Positions 15,592 through 23,505 of a DNA stretch of 64,000 bases are shown here, one piece after another (position 1 is the first letter of the stretch; each line of letters starts with the position of its first letter). Below the pieces are notes generated by a model. It worked only from the letters and a program-made list of their open reading frames with translations, had not been told where the DNA came from and searched no databases. The translations under genes and the position numbers were made by a program. Source of the DNA: Bacillota bacterium (GTDB taxonomy: Bacteria; Bacillota; Clostridia; Oscillospirales; Oscillospiraceae); assembly GCA_023402075.1 (NCBI GenBank), contig JAEXCS010000025.1:1-64000 (forward strand), given 5' to 3'.

Positions 15592-16512
15592 CGTTTTCGC
15601 GGTGTTGTCTAAGTAGTCCGTCTCAGACATCGGATACCGCGCTTGAAACGACTCTTGCTTAAACTCACTGTCCCGGACATGATTCGGAATCGCGTCATCG
15701 CTTTTTAAGAAATAATCCTCCGTCTCTAACAGGGTATCCCATGTAGCATCCAAGTTGTAATATACCCCGTCCAGCTCCACCAGATTCCATGCGTGCCGCT
15801 CGGCGGTTTCGCCGTCAACTACGGTTCCCGTGACGATGCGGCAATGAACGCCCGCCTCCCTCAGAAGCCGATAGACCGCCACACTGTATCCCTGACAGGT
15901 TGCGGTGCCATTCAGGAAGGCCGCATAGGCCGTTGTATCAAGATGATAGCTTTCATTTTTCTTGTGGATGGTATCATAGGTGACGGTCCGGACCAGATAG
16001 TCGTGAACGGCACGGATTTTTTCATAATCCGTGGTACTTCTCTTAAAATCCAGTTCTGCCAGAATGCGCTTTACGGCCTTATCAACCTGCTGTTCCTGCT
16101 CTGGGGTCGTGTAATAGATCGGCTCGATCTGGATGGTATACCGGTATTGTGTCCCAACCCATTCGTGACGATACGAAAGCGTATAGCCGCCGTATTGATA
16201 GCGCATATAATCTCCATCCGTCGAACTGTCTCCCATGGACATTGCGTTTTTCATCAGGTCACTTGCCAGCACGCTGATGTCCTTCATATATTCCCCCTTG
16301 GAGGAAAAGGTCAGCGTGATACGGCGGTCATGTTTTTTCAGGGAAGATTGAACCCTGCGGAGCACTTCCCCTTCGTTATCAAATACCACAGCAAGGTTCT
16401 CGCTGTGAACATACTCAAGCGGTTGAAAAAGCCACCCGGAAATCAGCATTACCCCGCCCACTACCAGAAAAAGCAATATGCCCGCAACGGCAATTCGTCT
16501 ACGTTTTGTCAT
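15583..16512 (-). CDS. Membrane-anchored transglutaminase-like protein
   Basis: 309 residues from ATG 16512, chosen because GGAGG lies 4 bases upstream; a longer frame has no such site. A signal anchor spans about 8-28 after a KRRR positive patch. The C-terminal transglutaminase-like fold (about 160-290) has an intact catalytic triad: C206 in TATCQGYS, H240 in ERHAWN and D255 in NLDATWD. Such proteins act outside the membrane as proteases, amidases or crosslinkers. The start lies 14 bases inside the preceding iron-sulfur subunit gene, so it appears to be the last gene of the iron/flavin operon. Why it belongs there is unknown. Confidence 0.8.
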   Translation of the reverse strand: MTKRRRIAVAGILLFLVVGGVMLISGWLFQPLEYVHSENLAVVFDNEGEVLRRVQSSLKKHDRRITLTFSSKGEYMKDISVLASDLMKNAMSMGDSSTDGDYMRYQYGGYTLSYRHEWVGTQYRYTIQIEPIYYTTPEQEQQVDKAVKRILAELDFKRSTTDYEKIRAVHDYLVRTVTYDTIHKKNESYHLDTTAYAAFLNGTATCQGYSVAVYRLLREAGVHCRIVTGTVVDGETAERHAWNLVELDGVYYNLDATWDTLLETEDYFLKSDDAIPNHVRDSEFKQESFQARYPMSETDYLDNTAKTAG

Positions 16513-17212
16513 GCTTCCTCCGGAACATCCGCGCGTTGGTGCGCAGGAGCAGATGCTCAATGTCGATACCCGCAGGGCAGATTTTGGCGCAGGAAAGGGA
16601 CTTTCCGCAGCCTTCATAGGCGTGGGAGGCATATGCCGACCAAACCCGCGCCTGCTCTTCCCCTGTCATGGAAGCCAGCAAGCGGGAGGTAGGTACAAAC
16701 CCCGCCGCGCCAAAAAACGTATCTCCCGGGCAAAAATTGGGACACACCTCCAGACAGCACCCGCATTGCAGGCAGCGAGACGCATCATAGGCTTCCTCAG
16801 ATGCCTGGTCCGTCATCACCAGCTCTTTTTCCGCCCAGATTTTCATGAGGGCGAGATTTTCAAACAGAATACTCCGATCAACCATCAAGTCGGCAACCAC
16901 GGGAAACTTCCGCAGAGGCTTCAGCGTGACAATTCCCTTCTTCGACGCAGTCTTAAGCAAGGCATCGCAGGCCAGACACGGCTTTCCGTTGATGACCATA
17001 GCGCAGGCTCCGCACTTTTTTTGAAGGCAGGCACAGTCCCAGCGAATCGGCTCTACCGGCCGGCCATTTATATCCAGAAAGCCTCCGTGATTGAGTTCAT
17101 TGAGGGCGGCTGCAACCGTTGTATTTTCCCGTTCCGTTTCAAACGGAACCTTCTGCCACCAAGGCAGCACGTCCCCTGTGGCTCTTCGGAGAATTTCAAT
17201 TCGTATGTTCAT
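16499..17212 (-). CDS. Fumarate reductase/succinate dehydrogenase-like iron-sulfur subunit
   Basis: 237 residues, the normal size for SdhB/FrdB. A [2Fe-2S] site is visible as C62-x4-C67-x2-C70-x11-C82. The C-terminal ferredoxin part has a cluster of cysteines at 147, 150, 153 and 157 and again at 202, 208 and 212, as needed for [4Fe-4S] and [3Fe-4S] clusters. It would carry electrons between the membrane haem subunit and the flavoprotein. Its start overlaps the flavoprotein stop in an ATGA. The order cytochrome-flavoprotein-FeS matches sdhCAB of Gram-positive bacteria, but the surrounding genes are iron-uptake genes. Confidence 0.87.
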   Translation of the reverse strand: MNIRIEILRRATGDVLPWWQKVPFETERENTTVAAALNELNHGGFLDINGRPVEPIRWDCACLQKKCGACAMVINGKPCLACDALLKTASKKGIVTLKPLRKFPVVADLMVDRSILFENLALMKIWAEKELVMTDQASEEAYDASRCLQCGCCLEVCPNFCPGDTFFGAAGFVPTSRLLASMTGEEQARVWSAYASHAYEGCGKSLSCAKICPAGIDIEHLLLRTNARMFRRKHDKT

Positions 17213-18822
17213 GGCGCAGTCTCCCCTTGCGCTCGGTAGCCGATTCTTATCAGACCATCAAAATGCGCCACGGTTTGCTGCCGGTATTCTTCATTTGGCG
17301 TGGGAAAGTCCACCCGGAAGTGTGCGCCACGGCTCTCTTTCCGAAACGCAGCCGACCTGAGCATCGCCAGCGCCAGATAAATGCGGCTGCGTTCCCGCTC
17401 ATTGCGGGTGCACTCCAATAAATTTCCAAGCTGTTCCTGCGCGGTCTGCAAGGTGTTTCCATCCCGGGCAATCCCCAGCGCATTAATCAAGATTTCGCTG
17501 ATTTTCAAAATCACTTTGGGGTCTGGGCCGTCATGGTCGGCCTGCGGGCCGAGAAGCGGTTCCAGCGTTCCGGGCAGATGCCCCGCCAGATGCTCCGCCG
17601 CTGCCTGCCCGCCATACAGTGCGCCCAGCATGGAGTTTCCGCCCAGCCGGTTTGCCCCGTGATACTGGCAACAGCACTCCCCCGCCGCATAAAGATTTCC
17701 AACATTGGTCCGGTGGAACACATCCACATCAATGCCGCCCATAAAATAATGGATTCCCGGCTCCACAGGAATCGGCGCTTTGGCCGGGTCAAGGTCCAGA
17801 TAGTGCTTTACCTCGGCACGCAAATCGGGCAATCGCTTTTTCCACGTTTCATCGGGCAAGCCCCGCAAGTCCAGAAACACCTGCCCGCCGCAGTCCGGGT
17901 CCTGAAAAACGAAATGCATCTCCCGTGAAATTACATCCCGGGGCATCAGATTTCCAAGCTCCGGATACTTTTCCTCCATAAAATACCATGGCTTTCCGTT
18001 TTTTAACGTGTAAAGCCTTCCACCTTCACCCCTTGCAGCCTCACTAACCAGACAGCGTTTTCCGGAAATACCAATGGTGGTGGGATGGTACTGAATCATT
18101 TCAAGATTTCCAAAGCGAATCCCCCGCCTAAACACCTGCGCCGCCGCGTCTCCGGTGTTTGCCGTTGTGCCGGTGGTCATACCCGGGAAAAATCCATTAA
18201 GTCCTCCAAAGCACAGAATTGTAGCACCCGTAAAGTTGATGTACTTGTCAGTATATAAGTCCACCACCCGCACACCGGCGCATTCCGGCACCTCTGTTCC
18301 GGAAAAAAGCAGCGTCGAAAAGGCATGATGAGAAAGCCGGGTCACCAAGCCCCGGCTTTCATATTTCCTGCACTCGTCAATCAGGGCGGACATCAGCACC
18401 TTTCCGGTGCTGGATTTTGCATACGCTGTTCGTTTTTTCTTCTGCCCGCCAAAATTTCGAAGCTGAATCGTCCCGTCCCTTCGGTTAAAGGGAACGCCAA
18501 TGCCGTCGAGAAAGCCAAGGATTTCCGGCGCATGCTCCGCAAGGCTCCTTACCGCCGCCGGGTCGGCCAGATAACACCCGGCCCGCAGGGTATCTTCGCA
18601 GTGCGCCGCAGTAGAATCGTTCTCTCCCATGGTATCCAGCGCACCGTTGATGCCGCCCTCTGCCAGCACGGACTGCGCCCGTTCAGAGGGCTGTACGGAA
18701 ATCAGCCGACAAGGAATTTCAAGCCGCGCCAGATGGATGGCGGCGGAAAGCCCCGCCAGCCCCGCCCCGATGATATTTACAAAGCCCGCTTGCGTAGCGT
18801 TCACCTCCAAAGCACATTCCAT
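17209..18822 (-). CDS. Fumarate reductase-like flavoprotein subunit lacking the covalent-FAD histidine
   Basis: 537 residues from ATG 18822; the start is uncertain because GTG 18804 is also possible and neither has a well-spaced ribosome site. The FAD-binding GAGLAG motif is at 19-24. Active-site segments HPTTI, SEAARGEGG, PRDVISRE and HYFMGGI are all present, as in FrdA/SdhA and NadB. In SdhA/FrdA a histidine four residues before the AxGG motif binds FAD covalently; here that position is Q50. FAD is therefore probably bound non-covalently, as in NadB or soluble fumarate reductases. The flanking haem and Fe-S subunits argue for a membrane complex and against NadB. Substrate is not proven. Confidence 0.85.
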   Translation of the reverse strand: MECALEVNATQAGFVNIIGAGLAGLSAAIHLARLEIPCRLISVQPSERAQSVLAEGGINGALDTMGENDSTAAHCEDTLRAGCYLADPAAVRSLAEHAPEILGFLDGIGVPFNRRDGTIQLRNFGGQKKKRTAYAKSSTGKVLMSALIDECRKYESRGLVTRLSHHAFSTLLFSGTEVPECAGVRVVDLYTDKYINFTGATILCFGGLNGFFPGMTTGTTANTGDAAAQVFRRGIRFGNLEMIQYHPTTIGISGKRCLVSEAARGEGGRLYTLKNGKPWYFMEEKYPELGNLMPRDVISREMHFVFQDPDCGGQVFLDLRGLPDETWKKRLPDLRAEVKHYLDLDPAKAPIPVEPGIHYFMGGIDVDVFHRTNVGNLYAAGECCCQYHGANRLGGNSMLGALYGGQAAAEHLAGHLPGTLEPLLGPQADHDGPDPKVILKISEILINALGIARDGNTLQTAQEQLGNLLECTRNERERSRIYLALAMLRSAAFRKESRGAHFRVDFPTPNEEYRQQTVAHFDGLIRIGYRAQGETAP

Positions 18823-19355
18823 CTGAGAAAGTAGATGACAAACGCCACCCCGCAGAACAGCAGCACCACAGACAGCACAAACAGCATGTCCCTTATAAAA
18901 GCGCCCACGCCTTTCGCCCCGAAGGCAATCAGCAAAGGCTTTATGTTGCTCAGGATATGCACCGCAACCGAAATAACCAGTAGCAAGCTGCCGGCAAGCT
19001 GAAGCATTCCAAAGGGCCGAAGGCGGTACGCTTCCCCTTTCATCCCCGTCAGAATCACAACATGAAAGGCAATGAACAGAATCATGGCAAAGCCGCTGAT
19101 TCTTCTGGCCCAAAACAGCTTGTTTTCCCGAACATAGGACGCGCCGGACTTTTTACAGGCCCGCAGTGTCTTCACCGTCAGGCACACGCCCAAAACCACA
19201 TGGGCCAAAAGCAGCACCATCATGCACCACGACAAAGCTTTCAGCCAAGTCCTGCCGCCGGGCAGCACGCCCAGCAGCTGATATCCCCCCGCAATGGCAT
19301 GAATGAGCAGAAGCACTATGACCAGCACACTGATAATTGCATTCCATTTTCTCAT
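18801..19355 (-). CDS. Cytochrome b membrane anchor of the fumarate reductase-like complex
   Basis: 184 residues with five predicted membrane helices (about 6-28, 42-62, 86-104, 116-138 and 155-176). Histidines sit inside the first four helices (H19, H52, H98, H133), which would suit two b-type haems as in the B. subtilis SdhC type. It would exchange electrons between menaquinone and the Fe-S subunit across the membrane. It starts with an ATGA overlap with the preceding gene and overlaps the flavoprotein start. Identification is by topology and neighbours, since this family diverges strongly. Confidence 0.78.
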   Translation of the reverse strand: MRKWNAIISVLVIVLLLIHAIAGGYQLLGVLPGGRTWLKALSWCMMVLLLAHVVLGVCLTVKTLRACKKSGASYVRENKLFWARRISGFAMILFIAFHVVILTGMKGEAYRLRPFGMLQLAGSLLLVISVAVHILSNIKPLLIAFGAKGVGAFIRDMLFVLSVVLLFCGVAFVIYFLRWNVLWR

Positions 19356-19876
19356 GGAGTATCCAATCCTTCCGCCCCGGTCAATGCCAGCACCTGAACC
19401 TCGTCGGAACGGGCGCTTTCCGCACGGTAGGCATCCGCATATTCTCTGGACAGAATGATGATATCAAACAGTCCGTTGTCTGCTTGAGAACACAGCAGCG
19501 ACGCGTCCTCCGCATGCACCTTCATCTGATTTTCCGGCAGGCGGGACTGAAAACTTCTTGCCATACGCAGCGCGCCCTGATCTCCCTTAGGCACGGAACA
19601 GGAGACATCCTCAAAGATATAGGCAATTTCGCCGCCGGAAAAAAAAGTAATCCAGTCCGCCAGCTTTTCCGCATCCGGATGCATGGCGGTATTCAGCAAA
19701 ACCATATACTCGCCGGAGGGCTGCTCCAGCACCACGGTGGCGCCGGAAACCGTATCCACCCCTTTACCGCTCAAAAGCTCCGAAAAGGCCCCGGAACGAA
19801 GAAACGGAAGCCCCAGCAGCAGAAACACCGACGAAAGGCAAACTGCCCCGTGCCTCAGCGCGTCGCCCGCTTTCAT
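19352..19876 (-). CDS. Membrane-anchored protein with a flavinylation-like DTVSGAT motif (unknown function)
   Basis: 174 residues; I do not recognise the family. There is an N-terminal hydrophobic segment (about 11-32), so it is probably exported and anchored. Residues 41-47 read DTVSGAT, which fits the D-x-x-S/T-G-A-T/S motif at which ApbE attaches FMN to threonine. However, the motif lies close to the membrane segment and not inside a recognisable FMN-binding domain. The rest is a mixed alpha/beta soluble region. It is coupled by 4-bp overlaps to the FMN-binding lipoprotein upstream and to the cytochrome gene downstream. The role in flavin electron transfer is inference. Confidence 0.65.
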   Translation of the reverse strand: MKAGDALRHGAVCLSSVFLLLGLPFLRSGAFSELLSGKGVDTVSGATVVLEQPSGEYMVLLNTAMHPDAEKLADWITFFSGGEIAYIFEDVSCSVPKGDQGALRMARSFQSRLPENQMKVHAEDASLLCSQADNGLFDIIILSREYADAYRAESARSDEVQVLALTGAEGLDTP

Positions 19877-20331
19877 CCAGCCGCTTTTGCCCCGCTCAGC
19901 GCGTCGTCAACCGCCTCGCGAAACAAATCGTGGTTGATGGTCGCGCCGGTGATTGCGTCAACGTCCTTTGCGCTGCCGCTTTGAACAAGCTGGCTGGCAT
20001 ACTCCTCGCAGGCGGCCACCGCCTTTTGGGCCTTATTATAGTAATCCCGGTTGGCGATTTTTCCGCCTTCCATGCCGTAGCTCTCGTCTTTCAAGGTGCC
20101 GTCCGGCTCATAAGTCTGATAGGTGCACGCGGTAACCGCGCCGTCTTTTATGGTAATGCTCACCTGTCCATAGCCATTGTTGTCGTCAGAGCCGTCCTCA
20201 CTGGTATATACAGAGCTTTTCCCCTCATAGGTGCCGTCCTGATAGCTGACATTTTTGTCACCGCACGCGGTTAAGCCGCCAAGGCTGGCAGCAATCATCA
20301 GCGCGCCAATCCAACGTTTTAAATTCATCAC
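19873..20331 (-). CDS. FMN-binding domain lipoprotein
   Basis: 152 residues. The signal peptide has a lipobox LTAC with C23 as lipidation site. The FMN-binding domain (about 30-145) ends in D125-A-I-T-G-A-T131, the flavinylation motif, so T131 should carry covalent FMN put on by ApbE (not in this window). Such proteins are extracytosolic electron carriers. It sits between the MacB-type ATPase and the DTVSGAT protein. Known genomic surveys link FMN-binding proteins to DUF2318/FTR1/MacB loci like this one. Confidence 0.86.
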   Translation of the reverse strand: MMNLKRWIGALMIAASLGGLTACGDKNVSYQDGTYEGKSSVYTSEDGSDDNNGYGQVSITIKDGAVTACTYQTYEPDGTLKDESYGMEGGKIANRDYYNKAQKAVAACEEYASQLVQSGSAKDVDAITGATINHDLFREAVDDALSGAKAAG

Positions 20332-20340
20332 AATTCCACC

Positions 20341-21033
20341 TCACTCCGTGAATCGAATATGCCCGGTGAAGTTTTGATTCACCGTCTGCCGCGCAATCTT
20401 TCCATTGCGCAGAACAATCTGCCGCTGCGCCACATCGCCCACCTCGGGATCGTGGGTAACCACAATCAGCGTCGTGCCCTCTTCATGCAGCTTGCGGAAT
20501 AGATCCACCACGATTTCCTCGTTGGCGTCGTCCAAATTTCCCGTAGGCTCATCCGCCAGAATGATTTCCGGGTGATTAATCAGCGCTCTTGCCACGCAGA
20601 CCCGCTGCTGCTCGCCGCCGGAAAGCTGGCTGGGCAAATGCTTTGCACGTTCCGCAAGCCCCACCCGCTCCAACGCCTCCATGGCCTCCTGCTCGTCGGG
20701 GATACTGTGGTAATACTGGGCCAGCATCACATTTTCCAGGGCAGTCAGGTAGTTTACCAGATGGAACTGCTGAAAAATCAGGCCGATTTTATCCCTCCGG
20801 ATATCCGTCAGCTTCTTAGCCGGTTCTTTGGCTACGTCCACGCCGTCCAGCAGGATATTCCCCTTGGTGGGCTTGTCCATGCAGCCGATCATATTCATCA
20901 TGGTGCTCTTGCCGGAGCCGGAAGGCCCCATAATGGAAATCCACTCGCCCCGGTTCACCGTAAAGCTCACATCATCCAATGCGTGAAGCTCGCCGTATAT
21001 CTTAAATACGTTTTGAAATTCTAACAGGCTCAT
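20341..21033 (-). CDS. ABC transporter ATP-binding protein (MacB/LolD type) of the FTR1 locus
   Basis: 230 residues. Walker A GPSGSGKST, the Q-loop region IFQQFHLV, signature LSGGEQQR and Walker B ILADEPTGNLD are all intact. It matches ATPases that energise FtsX/MacB-type permeases, which move things mechanically and not as classical importers. Its partners are the two permeases encoded immediately upstream (3-base gap to the nearer one). In Campylobacter a homologous ATPase and permease pair follows FTR1-P19-DUF2318. Confidence 0.88.
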   Translation of the reverse strand: MSLLEFQNVFKIYGELHALDDVSFTVNRGEWISIMGPSGSGKSTMMNMIGCMDKPTKGNILLDGVDVAKEPAKKLTDIRRDKIGLIFQQFHLVNYLTALENVMLAQYYHSIPDEQEAMEALERVGLAERAKHLPSQLSGGEQQRVCVARALINHPEIILADEPTGNLDDANEEIVVDLFRKLHEEGTTLIVVTHDPEVGDVAQRQIVLRNGKIARQTVNQNFTGHIRFTE

Positions 21034-21036
21034 ACA

Positions 21037-22173
21037 TCATTCTCCTTTCAGTACCAACGCCGGGTCCACAGAGGTTGCGCTGCGGATGGGAAGCAGGCAG
21101 GCAACGCTTGTTACGGCAATGGAAACAATAATTGTAACTGGCAAAAGAATCCAGCGAAACGAAATGTAGCTGCTAAACACATTGATACTGACAAACTGCG
21201 CAAACGCAAAGCCCACAAAGGACCCAAGAATTCCGCCAAGACCGCCCAGCAGCATTCCTTCGCCCATAAATTCCGCAATAATGCCGGAGTCAGACGCCCC
21301 GATTGCCTTTTTCAGGCCGATCTCGCTGCGCCGCTCGGAAACCACCGCGGTCATGGTAGTGGCCACGCAAATCATGGTCAGCGCCAATACGATGACCGTC
21401 ACCAGCAGCACCAGCGCCTGCAGCTTGGACAGGACCGTGGTTTCGGAAGCCGTGACCCGTTTCACCAGATTTGCGCTGATGGCCCCGTTTCCCGCGTTGA
21501 TTTCATCCACATAGGTTTGAAGCTGTGCCGCCCCGGCGGAGACGCTGATTTCGGCGATATCCACATGGGCCGGAAGCGCAGTCAGCTCCTCCATATCCTC
21601 CATGGAGAGATAGACATACTCCTCCTCCGAGCCGCCGGTATTCAGAACACCGGTCATTTCAAAATCAATGGTGGTGTCCAGCTTGCTTTTATCCTCTGGT
21701 GTGAAGCTGACGGTAACGCTTTCTCCAACGTCCAGTTCCAGACTTTCCGCCACGTTTTTCCCCACCAGAATCTCATGTGTCCCGGTAGGATACCGGCCCT
21801 CCACCAACCAGTAGGGACTGGTCTTCTGGACAGCCGCCATGTCTGTTCCGGCGGCAAGAATGGGCTGCTCATGGATGCGCACCGTATTGTATTGATAAGG
21901 AGTCGCTCCAACCAGTTCCTTGGACGAGATGGAAGAAAGACTTTCCTGCATGTCCGCGTCCGTAAAGCTTTCCTCCGCAGGCATAAAAATCATATTTGCC
22001 CCGTAGTTGCGAAATTGCGCGCCCATTTGCTGGGGTACATCCACGTAAATCGTCACAAGCCCGGACAGAATCGTAGCCCCGATGGCGATGGCCAGCAGCG
22101 CCACCAGCATCCGCGACCTGCGCCGCAGCAGGGAGGCGGTGATCATGCGAATCAGCATTTTTCTTTTTTTCAT
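21037..22173 (-). CDS. FtsX/MacB-type ABC permease (second of pair)
   Basis: 378 residues from ATG 22173, chosen because GGAGG lies 9 bases upstream. One N-terminal helix (about 22-44), a large extracytosolic domain (about 45-250), then three C-terminal helices form the FtsX layout. Segments SERRSEIGLKKAIGA and LLPIRSATSVDPALVLKGE at the C terminus are typical of the family. It pairs with the neighbouring 429-residue permease and the ATPase. Confidence 0.85.
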   Translation of the reverse strand: MKKRKMLIRMITASLLRRRSRMLVALLAIAIGATILSGLVTIYVDVPQQMGAQFRNYGANMIFMPAEESFTDADMQESLSSISSKELVGATPYQYNTVRIHEQPILAAGTDMAAVQKTSPYWLVEGRYPTGTHEILVGKNVAESLELDVGESVTVSFTPEDKSKLDTTIDFEMTGVLNTGGSEEEYVYLSMEDMEELTALPAHVDIAEISVSAGAAQLQTYVDEINAGNGAISANLVKRVTASETTVLSKLQALVLLVTVIVLALTMICVATTMTAVVSERRSEIGLKKAIGASDSGIIAEFMGEGMLLGGLGGILGSFVGFAFAQFVSINVFSSYISFRWILLPVTIIVSIAVTSVACLLPIRSATSVDPALVLKGE

Positions 22174-22200
22174 ACCATGGTTCCTCCATGCCAAAATGAT

Positions 22201-23490
22201 TTATCTGCCATGCAGCACTTCCGCAGGCTGCAAGCCCAGCAGCATCCGAATGGCCGGAATACTGCCCGCCAGCGTCACAAAGGTCACCAACACGCCCACA
22301 ATGGGAATCACCACGGTACGAATGGAGATGGCGGAGCCGAAAACACTCTGCCCAATAATTTGGGCAAATCCGATTCCGGCGAAAAATCCGACTACGCCGC
22401 CGATAATCGACGCAATCAAAATCTCCGTCAGCACAAGGGCGGTGACAGAGCGGTTATAAGCACCGATCGCTTTCATCAGTCCAATCTCTCCCGACCGCTC
22501 CATCACGCTGGCTGTGACAAGATTGCTGATGCCAAGAGCTGATCCAACCAGACTCAGGAACATAATCAGCAGCATCAAAAGTTCCGTCTTGTCCAAAATG
22601 GCTCCCTCGGAATCCGCCACCTGACGGACGGGGGACGCGACCGAATCCGTGACGACCTCCTGAATCTGATAGCAGATGGAGCTTGCATAGGCAGTGCAGT
22701 ACCAAACCTCATACTGGGCAACCGTCAAAGAGGACGGGTCCTTGGCCGCCTTTTTTGCCAGCTCGTTGTCCGGCGTGGTCAGGGCGCTGACCTCGATGCT
22801 GCCGATAGAGCCGGGCAGGTTTGCTAAATTTTGGGCAACGTGCAGGGGAACGTAGACCTGATTGTCCTCGTCCCCGCCGGATTCATAGATCCCCACCACG
22901 GTGAGCTTTGCGTCATTTGCAGAGCCGCTGAAGCCAATTTGATCGCCCACGCTGATTTGCTCTTTCTCCGCCAGCGCCGCGCCAATCATAACCACATCTG
23001 TTCCAGCGTCAGACTGTTCGTCAATCCACTGGCCCTCGCGGATATCCCACCAGGAGCGCAGGCTGCTCATGCCGGCATCCAGTTGCTCTCCTGTGGGCAA
23101 ATCCAGATGGTGGTTAAACCAGCTTCCCACCACATGTACCTCCGTTCCGTCCGTCAGCGCGGCGGTTGTGGTGACAAAAGGCGCAAAATCCACAATGTTA
23201 AACGCCCAGAAAATGGTCTTGATGTTACCCAGCTCCGACTCCTTCAGATATGCGCTGCCGGGCGTTTCATTCTCCACATCGTACAGATTGCTCACAATGG
23301 AAGACTGCTTTGGCACCACCGTGATGTTTGCGCCATAGGCCTTCAGCTCCTGGTTCACCTTGTCGCCCACATCCATCACCACGCTGATCATGGCGGTGGC
23401 CAGCGAAGACCCCAGCGCGATGGTCAGCGCGATCATCAGCATTTTCTTCCACTGGTGGAGAAGTGTACCGCGAATCATTTTAAAAAACAT
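22201..23490 (-). CDS. FtsX/MacB-type ABC permease (first of pair)
   Basis: 429 residues with an N-terminal helix (about 15-37), a periplasm-facing domain to about residue 290, and three C-terminal helices. MERSGEIGLMKAIGAYN and the C-terminal PAIRMLLGLQPAEVLHGR are conserved FtsX features. The two permeases differ in sequence, so the transporter is probably a heterodimer. It follows the DUF2318 gene after 15 bases and corresponds to the permeases in the Campylobacter FTR1-P19 locus. Confidence 0.85.
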   Translation of the reverse strand: MFFKMIRGTLLHQWKKMLMIALTIALGSSLATAMISVVMDVGDKVNQELKAYGANITVVPKQSSIVSNLYDVENETPGSAYLKESELGNIKTIFWAFNIVDFAPFVTTTAALTDGTEVHVVGSWFNHHLDLPTGEQLDAGMSSLRSWWDIREGQWIDEQSDAGTDVVMIGAALAEKEQISVGDQIGFSGSANDAKLTVVGIYESGGDEDNQVYVPLHVAQNLANLPGSIGSIEVSALTTPDNELAKKAAKDPSSLTVAQYEVWYCTAYASSICYQIQEVVTDSVASPVRQVADSEGAILDKTELLMLLIMFLSLVGSALGISNLVTASVMERSGEIGLMKAIGAYNRSVTALVLTEILIASIIGGVVGFFAGIGFAQIIGQSVFGSAISIRTVVIPIVGVLVTFVTLAGSIPAIRMLLGLQPAEVLHGR

Positions 23491-23505
23491 ACGACCCTCT
23501 CCCCC

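Noticed and set aside
17209..18822. L-aspartate oxidase (NadB)
   Set aside because: NadB also lacks the covalent-FAD His, but adjacent cytochrome b and Fe-S subunits in CAB order and absence of nadA/nadC favour a fumarate-reductase-like complex.
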